Source: Oscillospiraceae bacterium
GTDB lineage: Bacteria; Bacillota_A; Clostridia; Oscillospirales; Ruminococcaceae
Assembly: GCA_004558145.1 (NCBI GenBank)
Contig: SFDQ01000005.1
Coordinates: 112,295 to 176,294 of the forward strand
DNA: 64,000 nucleotides
Reading direction: 5' to 3'
Under the pieces are notes generated by a model that saw nothing but the letters and a program-made list of their open reading frames with translations, was not told the origin of the DNA and did no database searches. The translations under genes and the position numbers were made by a program. This document shows positions 7,519 through 16,000 of the stretch, piece after piece (positions within the stretch are counted from its first letter, which is position 1; every line of letters begins with the position of its first letter).

Positions 7519-9585
7519 TTATTGGTCCAGTTCAAAATCTCCCAGCCGCAATTCGTCCAGCGCCGCGTCCGGCTCCGCCGCCAGCCGCCGCCCCTGGTTC
7601 AGGATGGCCGCCTCCAGGGTGTTGCGGGCAAGGCGGCCGTTGCCGTTTTCGGCGGCGTTTTCCGCCTGCTTGCGGTCGTAAAAAGCCAGCAGCGGCCCGT
7701 CGCAGTCCTGGGTCAGCTTGTAGCCCTTGCCCTTTGCGGTGAGCTTTGTGATGGCCAGCAGCTCGGCGCCGGTGTAGTCCGGGAATTCGATTTTGTTGGG
7801 GAAGCGGCTGCGCAGGCCGCTGTTCGCCTGCAAGAACGCCTCCATCTCTTTGGTGTAGCCCGCCAGGATGACCACCAGCTCGTCCCGGTGGTCCTCCATG
7901 CCCTTGACCAGCGTGTCGATGGCCTCCAGGCCGAAGGTGTCCTGCTCGCCGCGGTAAAGGGAATAGGCCTCGTCGATGAAGAGCACGCCCCCCAGGGCCG
8001 ACTGAATGACCTTCTGGGTCAGGGGCGCGGTGTGGCCCACATAGCGGCCCACCAGGTCCGCCCGGCTCACCTCCACCAGCTGCCCGCCGGAGAGCGCCCC
8101 GATGGCCTTGAGGTACTTGCCCACCAGCCGGGCGATGGTGGTCTTGCCGGTGCCGGGGTTGCCGGTGAAGATCATGTGCATGGAAACGCCCGCCGTCTTC
8201 ATGCCGGCGGCGGCCCGCCGCCGCTGGACGGCGATGGCGTCCTCCAGCCGCAGCACATAATCCTTTACTTCGTCCAGGCCGATGATGCGGTCCATCTCGG
8301 CCTTCACTTCTTCCAGGTCGGCGGTGTATTCCCCGGGCAAAACAGCCAGCAGGTCGGTCTGTTCCCCGCCGTCGAAGGCGGCCAGCACCTGCCCGCCCTC
8401 CCCCGCTTTCAGGGCGACGGCGGCGGCTTTGCGGCCCCGCAGCTTGTGCTCCGCCAGGGCGGCAAAGCACTTTTCGCAGAACTCCGCCAGACGGCCCACT
8501 CCCGCTTCGCCCTTTTGGGCAACCAGGTCCGCAAGGCCCTCGCCGGTCACGGTGAGGGTCCAGCCCAGCCGCTCTTTGGTCTTGCGGGCCAGCTCGTTCA
8601 GCTGCCGCCCGGCGATGGTCAGCAGCTCTTCCCGGCTGAAGGCCGGGGCCTCGCACTCGTCCCCCACCGCGGTGGCAAAGGCCGCGCCCAGCAGCCCCGC
8701 CAGCTTGTTTTTTCCGCCGGGGCAGAGGAACACGAGGTACTTGCCCCCCGCGCTCAAGGAGCCCACCGCGCCGGGGGCCAGGGCGGTGCCGGTCTCCACC
8801 AGCAGGCCCTTTTGCAGCACATAGCGGCTGGCCAGCCGGGCGCTGCCGCTCACCGCCAGCTGGGCCAGCAGGGTCAGGCACCCCGGGTGGCACTGCTCCG
8901 CGTTTTCAAAGGCCAGCACCGGGTCGGGCCCGGCCAGCGCGGCGTAGAGGTCCTGCAAAAAAAGTTTTTCCTGGGCCGGGCTGCCGTAGAGGGCAAGGTC
9001 CATCCAGGCGACGCCCCCGGCCAGCAGGCCCTCGTCCTTCAGCGCCTGCACCGTCTGGGTGAGGGCGAAGTGCCGCCCCCGGCCCGCCCTGCCGGACAAA
9101 ACGATGACGTTGCGGGGCTTTTCCCCCGCTTCGCCCAGTACGAAGGGTCGGCGGAAGGCCGCCAGAAGCGCGGCGGAAAACTCCTGCCGCCCCACAAGCG
9201 CGGCCTGCTGGCGCTTTGCCGCCGCCTCAAAGGCGGCGTCGGTGTTTTTGGGCACGGGGGCCGCGGCCCGGCTTTGCGCCGGGGTGAGCAGGCCGTCCTG
9301 CTCCATTTCCCGGGCAAGGCCCTGGCCCAGGCGGCTTATCTCCCGGCTCTGGGCTTCCAGGCGCTTGGTCAGCTCCTCGCTGTTCTGCAAAAGGCGCGCG
9401 GCGTCGGTTTTCCGGGCCGCCTCGGCGGCAGCCTGGGTGCGGCTCGCCGCTTCTTCCAGCTTCTTCTGGGCGGCGGCAAGGCCGTCCTCCGCCGGGCGTT
9501 TTTCAGCGCCCGCCCCGCCGCGAAAGCGCCCGCCGGGGCCAAACACCCCGTTCATCAGGTCTTCCCAATCGGTGCTTCCGGCCAT
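7519..9585 (-). CDS. Two-module AAA+ ATPase, CbxX/SpoVK type
   Basis: 688 residues. Residues about 1-125 are Ala/Gln/Glu-rich and probably coiled coil. Residues about 130-390 look like a degenerate first AAA+ module: the P-loop position reads SGRAGRGRH and the Walker B position AFENAEQ. Residues about 420-688 form a complete CbxX/CfqX-type AAA+ module with Walker A GNPGTGKT (475-482), Walker B VLFIDEA (534-540), sensor/arginine region SGLRSRFPNKI and a helical lid. This family includes SpoVK and Rubisco activase CbbX, which remodel protein substrates by threading a terminus. It starts 3 bases after the Cys-Ala-tail protein, so that protein is its likeliest substrate or partner (inference). 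Confidence 0.87.
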   Translation of the reverse strand: MAGSTDWEDLMNGVFGPGGRFRGGAGAEKRPAEDGLAAAQKKLEEAASRTQAAAEAARKTDAARLLQNSEELTKRLEAQSREISRLGQGLAREMEQDGLLTPAQSRAAAPVPKNTDAAFEAAAKRQQAALVGRQEFSAALLAAFRRPFVLGEAGEKPRNVIVLSGRAGRGRHFALTQTVQALKDEGLLAGGVAWMDLALYGSPAQEKLFLQDLYAALAGPDPVLAFENAEQCHPGCLTLLAQLAVSGSARLASRYVLQKGLLVETGTALAPGAVGSLSAGGKYLVFLCPGGKNKLAGLLGAAFATAVGDECEAPAFSREELLTIAGRQLNELARKTKERLGWTLTVTGEGLADLVAQKGEAGVGRLAEFCEKCFAALAEHKLRGRKAAAVALKAGEGGQVLAAFDGGEQTDLLAVLPGEYTADLEEVKAEMDRIIGLDEVKDYVLRLEDAIAVQRRRAAAGMKTAGVSMHMIFTGNPGTGKTTIARLVGKYLKAIGALSGGQLVEVSRADLVGRYVGHTAPLTQKVIQSALGGVLFIDEAYSLYRGEQDTFGLEAIDTLVKGMEDHRDELVVILAGYTKEMEAFLQANSGLRSRFPNKIEFPDYTGAELLAITKLTAKGKGYKLTQDCDGPLLAFYDRKQAENAAENGNGRLARNTLEAAILNQGRRLAAEPDAALDELRLGDFELDQ

Positions 9586-9588
9586 GGG

Positions 9589-10680
9589 TCACTCCTCCTC
9601 GTCCTTTTTGAGAATGGCGCAAAGGGCCTCGGCGTCCACCACGCCCTTGAAGTCCTTGGCGCTGCACCCGGCGCGCCCGCCGCCCGCGCAGGCACAGGCA
9701 CAGGCGCAGGAAACACAGGCGCAGGCACAGGCGCATCCGCCCCCGGACCGCCGCCCCGCGCCGGAGCCGCGGCCGGAACCGCCGTCAAAGCCGCCAAACC
9801 CGCCGGAGCCGCCGGAGGGGCCGCCATGGGGCGGGCGGGGCCCGCCGTGGTAGTGGGGGCCGTACCAGCCGCCGAAGCCGCCCAAAAAGTAGCGGCCGGA
9901 AAGCCGGCGCGAGAGGTTCCAGATCACCAGAGAGAGGAACAGCACCCACAAAAAGAGGCCCAGCGCATCGTTGCTGTCCTGGGAGTCTTCGCTCCAGCCA
10001 GTGTCGGCGCTGTTTCGGTCCATGCCCGGGTCCAGGGGGCCGGCGGCGAAGGCGGACTGGTCCGCGTAGTCGGCGGTGAAGACAAGGCGCGCGCCCTCGG
10101 GCAGGTCGGTCCACTCGCCCTGCACCCCGTTGGGTGTTCCGGTGAGGTCGCCGGTCACCGGCGCGCCTTCCAGTTCGGCGGCGTAGCTGGCCCGGGCGTC
10201 TCCGTCCTCCCAGGTGAAGGTGAGCTGCTTTGTCTCGGCCTCGTCGAACCAGCCGGGGGTGAACTCGAAGTTCACCGAGCCGTCGTCGTAAATCTCATAG
10301 AGATGGGTCACGTGGAGGGTGAACTCGAGGCGCACCGTCTCGCCGGCGTAGTAGCGGCGGTCCAGGTCCAGCCGGACGTAGCTGCCTCCCTCGGGGTAGG
10401 AATAGAGGTCGGCGATGGTGTCGCTGTGGCTCACCGGCTCGATGTTATTATTGGGCACGCCCACCTTCACCCATTCCAGCGGGCCGGCGGTGGTGGAGTC
10501 CAGCACCTTCCAGTGGATGTCGTAGTCGATCTCGGCGCTGCCGTCCGGCTGGATGCGCACGGTGATGAAGTATTTTTCTATCTCGTCCAGGTTGGCGGCG
10601 CTCACCGCCGGGCACAAGAGGGCCGCCGCCAGCAGCGCCAGCGCCGCGAAGGCCAGGGCGAAGCGTTTCAGTTTTTTCAT
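9589..10680 (-). CDS. DUF2207-like exported membrane protein with cytoplasmic Cys-Ala repeat tail
   Basis: 363 residues. A signal peptide (1-28, cut near AVSAA) precedes an extracytoplasmic beta domain (about 30-215) resembling DUF2207 proteins. One TM helix follows (about 240-255), then a Gly/His/Pro-rich linker (265-315). The tail contains CACACACVSCACACACA (316-332), GGGRAGC (333-339) and a lysine/acidic end (KDF...KKDEEE). Ten cysteines lie after the membrane. A signal peptide plus one TM predicts that this tail faces the cytoplasm. The start codon overlaps the stop of the radical SAM gene (ATGA); an ATG 72 bases upstream lies inside that gene and is rejected. The repeat resembles no known metal site and looks like a substrate for modification (inference). 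Confidence 0.8.
   Translation of the reverse strand: MKKLKRFALAFAALALLAAALLCPAVSAANLDEIEKYFITVRIQPDGSAEIDYDIHWKVLDSTTAGPLEWVKVGVPNNNIEPVSHSDTIADLYSYPEGGSYVRLDLDRRYYAGETVRLEFTLHVTHLYEIYDDGSVNFEFTPGWFDEAETKQLTFTWEDGDARASYAAELEGAPVTGDLTGTPNGVQGEWTDLPEGARLVFTADYADQSAFAAGPLDPGMDRNSADTGWSEDSQDSNDALGLFLWVLFLSLVIWNLSRRLSGRYFLGGFGGWYGPHYHGGPRPPHGGPSGGSGGFGGFDGGSGRGSGAGRRSGGGCACACACVSCACACACAGGGRAGCSAKDFKGVVDAEALCAILKKDEEE
9664..9735 (-). repeat. Coding Cys-Ala repeat
   Basis: The codons alternate TGC/TGT with GCC/GCG. They give two runs of four Cys-Ala units split by one Val-Ser pair (9685-9735), followed by GGGRAGC down to 9664. I checked the reading frame by reverse-complementing the bases. Confidence 0.95.
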
Positions 10681-12062
10681 CGGGCGCCCTCCTTTTCCCG
10701 CAGCTGGCAGATGTGCTCCATCTTGGCGCTCTCGGCACGGATGGCCGCGCACCGGGGGCTGTGCCAGATGGCCTTCCAGTCATCGGTGAGGATGTTGCCC
10801 AGCCCGTCGCCGGAAAGCCAGCTCTGGCAGGGCACCACCGTGCCGTCGGGGGCCACCGCCATGTTGCTCAGGCACGCCCCGCAGGTGGGGGCCATGGTCA
10901 GCCCCAGGCCCAGCAGCGTCTCGGGGGGCAGCCAGCCGGGGCTGGTGAAGTCTATCTCCATGCCGTTTTCGGCGCAGTAGGTCACCGCCTGCCGCAGAAG
11001 GGCCTCCAGCTCCTCCGGGGAAAGGCGGGTGGCGCGGCTGCCCTCGGTGAGGGCCGCCCCGGTGGGGATGAGCCCCGAGCAGGTGACGTACCGCACGCCC
11101 AGGCCGTGGAGGAATTCCAGAGTGGCGGCGTAGTCGGCGTTCAGGCTGCACAGGGGGGTGTTCACGCTCACCGAGAGGCCCGCCGCCAGAGCGCTGCGGA
11201 TGCCCGCCACCGTGTCGGCAAAGCCGGGCGCGCCCACAAGGCCGTTGTGAACGGCCTCGTCGGCGCTGTAAAGGGTGATTTGCACGCTGTCGAGGCTGGC
11301 CTCATAGAGGGCTTTGCAAAGCTGGGGGGTGAGCAGCCGGCCGTTCGTGTTCAGCCGGGTGACGAACCAGCGGGCCGCGTCCACCAGTTCCACCAGATCG
11401 GCGCGCATGGTGGGCTCGCCGCCGGTGAAGGTGACCTGAGGCACGCCCGCCCTGCGCAGGGTGTCCAGCACCCGCTTCCAGCCGGCGGTGTCCAGCTCCT
11501 GCACCTCCGCCTCCGGCTGGCCGGCGGCGTAGCAGTGCAGGCACTTCTGGTTGCAGTTCCAGCGGCCCTCCTTTTCCATGGCGCTGACCATCAGGTCCAT
11601 GCGGTGGGGAGCGGTCATCTGGGGGGCGTAGTCCCCCAGGCTGATGGGCTGCACCTCCTCCGGGGGCTCCTGGCCCCGGGCGATGGCGATGAAGCTTTGC
11701 AGCATCCGCTCCAGCTCGGCGCGCATGCGGTCCGGCTTCACGCCGGGGTAGACCCGCCGGGCGGCGGCCACCGCTTTGGCGGCCAGACCTTCCAGGTCTT
11801 CGTCGGGCACCTCCCGGTCGGCGTAGGGGGCCAGCGCGTCCATCAGACAGGCCAGCAGGATGGCCCAGGAAATGTTCAGCGGCAGCACGTCGTGGCCGTT
11901 CAGGATGACCACATAGGGCACGCTGCGCCGCAGGCGGCTGGCGGGGGGCAGCATGTGAAGGCGCACCACCCCCGGCCCGCCGGGGTTCAGGGTGATGTGG
12001 CGCACCTGAGAGAGATATTTTCGGCGGAACAAAAACTCCCGCAGGGTCACGAGGTCGATCAC
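10677..12062 (-). CDS. Radical SAM protein with SPASM/Twitch-like C-terminus
   Basis: About 461 residues. The 4Fe-4S/SAM motif CNQKCLHC (C170, C174, C177) is followed by GGEP (214-217) and a TIM-barrel core. The C-terminus holds further cysteines (CGAC at 394-397, C412, C438, C452) around APDGTVVPCQSW and GNILTDDWKAIW, typical of auxiliary-cluster SPASM/Twitch peptide-modifying enzymes. The first 150 residues are helical and could be a peptide-recognition domain (low confidence). I chose GTG at 12062 because AAGGAG lies 8 bases before it; the GTG at 12071 sits against the ribosome site. It is translationally coupled to the Cys-Ala tail gene, the obvious candidate target. Confidence 0.88.
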   Translation of the reverse strand: MIDLVTLREFLFRRKYLSQVRHITLNPGGPGVVRLHMLPPASRLRRSVPYVVILNGHDVLPLNISWAILLACLMDALAPYADREVPDEDLEGLAAKAVAAARRVYPGVKPDRMRAELERMLQSFIAIARGQEPPEEVQPISLGDYAPQMTAPHRMDLMVSAMEKEGRWNCNQKCLHCYAAGQPEAEVQELDTAGWKRVLDTLRRAGVPQVTFTGGEPTMRADLVELVDAARWFVTRLNTNGRLLTPQLCKALYEASLDSVQITLYSADEAVHNGLVGAPGFADTVAGIRSALAAGLSVSVNTPLCSLNADYAATLEFLHGLGVRYVTCSGLIPTGAALTEGSRATRLSPEELEALLRQAVTYCAENGMEIDFTSPGWLPPETLLGLGLTMAPTCGACLSNMAVAPDGTVVPCQSWLSGDGLGNILTDDWKAIWHSPRCAAIRAESAKMEHICQLREKEGAR

Positions 12063-12142
12063 GTTTTTCACTCCTTTTCGCCGCCGCTCCCGTGCCGTGC
12101 GGCGCTTTGCTCTATTGTATCACACCGGCCCCGGCAAAAAAA

Positions 12143-12169
12143 GACCGGGCCGCGGGCTTTTGCCCGGTC
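12143..12169 (-). terminator. Terminator-like hairpin upstream of the radical SAM operon
   Basis: Stem GACCGGGC/GCCCGGTC, followed on the minus strand by a run of seven T (plus-strand A at 12136-12142). No gene lies upstream on this strand, so it is either a leader attenuator or stops antisense transcription. Confidence 0.6.
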
Positions 12170-12208
12170 GAAAATGCAAGAAAATACGGCCACTTCATAG
12201 ATATTTTA

Positions 12209-12247
12209 CAAATTTGTCCACACAAGCGCCACACTTTTCTTTATAAT
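12209..12247 (+). promoter_or_regulatory. Putative promoter/operator region of the ABC transporter
   Basis: TATAAT at 12242-12247 has no good -35 at normal spacing. The perfect palindrome ACAAATTTGT (12209-12218) lies just upstream of where the -35 would be, which suggests a regulated promoter. The same 10-mer recurs at 43160-43169. Confidence 0.4.
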
Positions 12248-12314
12248 ACGTAATAAGAGACCGGGGCGCGCAAAGCGCCCTTCTTTCAACTTTTTCCGAC
12301 GGGGTGATCTGTCA

Positions 12315-13028
12315 ATGGACGGCCGGGACCATTTTGTGGTGTTCGACGGGGTGTGCAAGTATTATCAGATGGGCGAAACGCGCATCGCCGCCGCCGACCA
12401 CATCACTTTTCACATCGACGAGGGGGAGTTCTGCGTCATCGTGGGGCCCTCCGGCGCGGGCAAGACCACCGTGCTGAACATGCTGGGCGGCATGGATGTG
12501 TGCGACGAGGGCCACATCTGGCTGGACGGCGCCGAGATCAGCGCCATGAACCAGCGCCAGCTCACCGGCTATCGCCGCCATGACGTGGGCTTTGTGTTCC
12601 AGTTCTACAATCTGGTGCAGAACCTCACCGCCCTGGAAAACGTGGAGCTGGCCAGCGAGATCTGCCGCGACCCCCTGCCCGCCGCCGAGACGCTGGAGCA
12701 TGTGGGCCTGGGCCAGCGGATGGCCAACTTCCCGGCGCAGCTTTCGGGCGGCGAGCAGCAGCGGGTGTCCATCGCCCGGGCGCTGGCCAAGAACCCGAAA
12801 ATTCTTTTGTGCGACGAACCCACCGGCGCGCTGGACTACAACACCGGCAAGCAGGTGCTGAAACTTCTGCAGGACACCTGCCGAAACACCCACCGCACGG
12901 TCATCGTCATCACCCACAACAGCGCCCTCACCGCCATGGCGGACCGGGTGATCCGCATCAAGAGCGGGCAGGCCATCTCCAACGAGACGAATCCCAACCC
13001 CACGCCGGTGGAACAGATCGAGTGGTGA
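12315..13028 (+). CDS. ABC transporter ATP-binding protein (MacB/LolD type)
   Basis: 237 residues with Walker A GPSGAGKTT, Q-loop VFQFYNL, signature LSGGEQQRVSIARAL and Walker B LLCDEPTGALD. The 'EPTGALD' form and small size are typical of ATPases paired with FtsX-type permeases that extrude or sense peptides and lipids (MacB, BceA, LolD). The permease gene starts 7 bases after the stop. Cytoplasmic face of the membrane. Confidence 0.93.
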   Translation: MDGRDHFVVFDGVCKYYQMGETRIAAADHITFHIDEGEFCVIVGPSGAGKTTVLNMLGGMDVCDEGHIWLDGAEISAMNQRQLTGYRRHDVGFVFQFYNLVQNLTALENVELASEICRDPLPAAETLEHVGLGQRMANFPAQLSGGEQQRVSIARALAKNPKILLCDEPTGALDYNTGKQVLKLLQDTCRNTHRTVIVITHNSALTAMADRVIRIKSGQAISNETNPNPTPVEQIEW

Positions 13029-13035
13029 ACAAACG

Positions 13036-16000
13036 TTGCTGAACCGTACCTACTGGAAGTCCATCCTGCGCACCGTGCGCGCAAGCCTCTCCCGCTTTGT
13101 GGCCATCTTTGCCATCGTGGCGCTGGGCGTGGGCTTTCTCTCCGGCCTGCTGGCTTCGCCGGTGGACATGCGCCTTTCCACCGACACCTACTGCCGCGAG
13201 GCCAACCTCTATGACATCAAGATACAGTCCACCCAGGGCCTCACCGACGAGGACCTGGCCGCCGTGCGCGCGGTGGAAGGGGTGGAGGGGGTCATGCCCG
13301 CCCGGGACATGGACCTGGTGCTCACCAGCGAGAGCGGCGAGAGCCTGACCACCCGGCTGCAGAGCATCCCCGAAGAAAGCCTGCCCGAGGAGGAGCAGCT
13401 CAACCAGCTGACCCTTGTGGACGGGCGGATGCCCTCTGCCCCCGGCGAGATCGCCGTGGGCCTGACCAAGGATTTTTCCGGCACCATCCCCGCCATCGGG
13501 GACGTGCTGACGGTGAACCAGACCGAGAACGACGAGGACGTCACCGACGCGCTGCCCCAGACCTTCACCGTGGTAGGCACCGTGCGCTCGGCGGCCTATT
13601 TCTCGGTGGAGACCGAATACACCAACGCCGGCACCGGCACCATCGACCTGTTCGCCTATGCCCCCGAGTCCAGCTTTGACATGGACTACTACACCACCTT
13701 CTGCCTCTCGGTGGAGGGCGCGCGGGAGCTAAACTCCTTCTCCGCAGCCTACGAGAACAAGGTGGGCGCGGTGATGGACGGCCTTGAGGCCATCAAGGAC
13801 GAGCGGGTGCAGGCCCGCTACGACGAGATCATCGACGATGCCGAAGCCGAGCTGGACGACGCCTGGGCGGAATACAACGACAAGAAGGCCGAGGCCGAAC
13901 AGGAACTTGCCGACGCGGAGCAGGAGCTCAAGGACGGCTGGGCGGAACTGGCGGACGCGGAGCAGGAGCTGGCGGACGCCAAGGTGGAAATAGACAACGG
14001 CCAGGCGGAGCTGGACACCAACAAGAACCAGTTCTACCTTCTGCTGCCCGGCTATAAACAGGAAATCGCCGACGCCAAGGAAAAAATCCTGGACACCCAG
14101 GACCAGCTGGACGACGCCCAGGAGCAGCTGGACGCGGGCCGCACCCAGCTGGACCAGCTGAGCGAGGGCAAGGCCGCTTTCTGGACCATGGTGGAGACCC
14201 AGATCAATCCCCTGCTCATCCAGTACGGTCTGCCCGCCATCGACACCTCCGACCAGTCGGACGAAGCCACCATCGCCGCCATCGGGCAGGTGCAGACGCT
14301 GGTGGGCCTTGCGCCCTCCCTGCCCGAGGGCTTCGACCCGGCGCAGCTGGAACAGCTGGACCAGCTGAAAGAGGGCCTGCAGACGCTGGCGGACCAGGGC
14401 ACCACCCTGGACGCGTCGCTGGCGGCGCTGAACGAGCAGCAGGCCCAGATCAACGCCGGGCGCAAGCAGCTTTCCGACGGCTGGGCCGAGCTCCAGACCA
14501 AGGAGCAGGAACTGAACGACACCATCGCCTCCACCGAAAAGGCCTTCGCGGAGGCGGATGAAAAGCTGCTGGACGCGCGCCAGCAGTATGAGGACGGCCT
14601 GGCCGAGCTGGAGGAAGGCCGGCAGGAGCTCCTCGACGGCGAACAGGAATACGAGGACGCCAAGGCCGAGGCCGAGCAGGAACTGGCCGACGGCAAGGAG
14701 GAAATTCTGGACGCCGAGAGCGAAGTGCGGGAGATTGAAAAGGGCAAGTGGGTGCTGGGCGACCGCAGCGACAACACCAGCTTTTCCAGCTACGGCGACA
14801 ACGCCGACAAGATCGCCGCCATCGCCACGGTGTTCCCGGTGTTCTTCTTCCTGGTGGCGGCGCTGGTGGCGCTGACCACCATGACCCGCATGGTGGAGGA
14901 GGAGCGGGGCCAGGTGGGCACCATGAAGGCCCTGGGCTACACCCGCGGCCAGATCGCCGCCAAATACATCCTCTACGCCCTGGCCGCCAGTCTGGCGGGC
15001 AGCGCGGTGGGCATGCTCATCGGCATGCAGCTGTTCCCCCGCATCATCCTCAGCGCCTACAACATCATGTACGACCTGCCCGAACTGCTGACCCCCTTCA
15101 ACTGGGGCTACGGCCTGCTGGCCACGGGGGCGGCGGTGGCCTGCACCCTGCTGGCCACCCTGAACGCCTGCTGGGCCGAGCTGCGGGAGCAGCCCGCCAG
15201 CCTGATGCTGCCCAAGGCCCCCAAGGCCGGCAAGCGCATCCTGCTGGAACACATCGGCCCGGTGTGGCGGCGGCTGAAGTTCACCCACAAGGTCACCGCC
15301 CGCAATCTGTTCCTCTACAAAAAGCGCTTCTTCATGACGGTGGTGGGCATCGCCGGCTGCACCGCCCTGCTGGTCACCGGCTTCGGCCTGCACGACTCCA
15401 TCTCCGACATCGTGGAAAAACAGTTCGACGAGCTGGCCCACTATCAGATGCTGGTCTCCCTGCAGGACCCCAGCGCCCTGGAGGGGCGGGACCTTTCCGC
15501 CATTCTGGGGGACGACTCCCAGATCACCGGTTATCTGGCCATGACCCAGGAGGACGCCACCGTGGTGCCCGAGGAGGGCAACGAGGCGGACAACGTCTAC
15601 ATCACCGTGCCCAGCGACACCGGGGCGCTGAACGACTACTTCACCTTCCGCCAGCGCACCACCGGCGAGGCGGTGCCCTTTGAGGAGGGCTCGGTGATCA
15701 TCACCGAAAAGCTGGCCGAGCGCCAGGACGTGGGCGTGGGCGACACCATCACGGTGGAGAACGCCGACGGCAAAGAGGCCACTTTCACCATCACCGGCGT
15801 GTGCGAGAACTACGTCTACCACTACCTCTACATGAGCGCCGACGTTTACCGCGAGGCCTTTGGCGAGGACCCGGAGGTGAATCTGCTCTACTGCAGTCTG
15901 GCGGACGGGGTGGACACCCCCGAGGCGGAGGACGAACTTTCCACCGCGCTGCTGAAATGCCGGGACGTGGCGGGCGCGCAGTTCACCCACGAGATCACCG

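Noticed and set aside
7510..10980. Plus-strand open frame of 1156 codons
   Set aside because: It is antisense to the AAA+ and Cys-Ala-tail genes, has no ribosome site, and shows low-complexity Gly/Ala/Gln/His composition typical of shadow frames in GC-rich DNA.
9589..12062. Classical RiPP cluster (lasso, sactipeptide or ranthipeptide)
   Set aside because: No short precursor gene, protease or exporter is present; the Cys-rich stretch is the tail of a 363-residue membrane protein, so the known class names do not fit.
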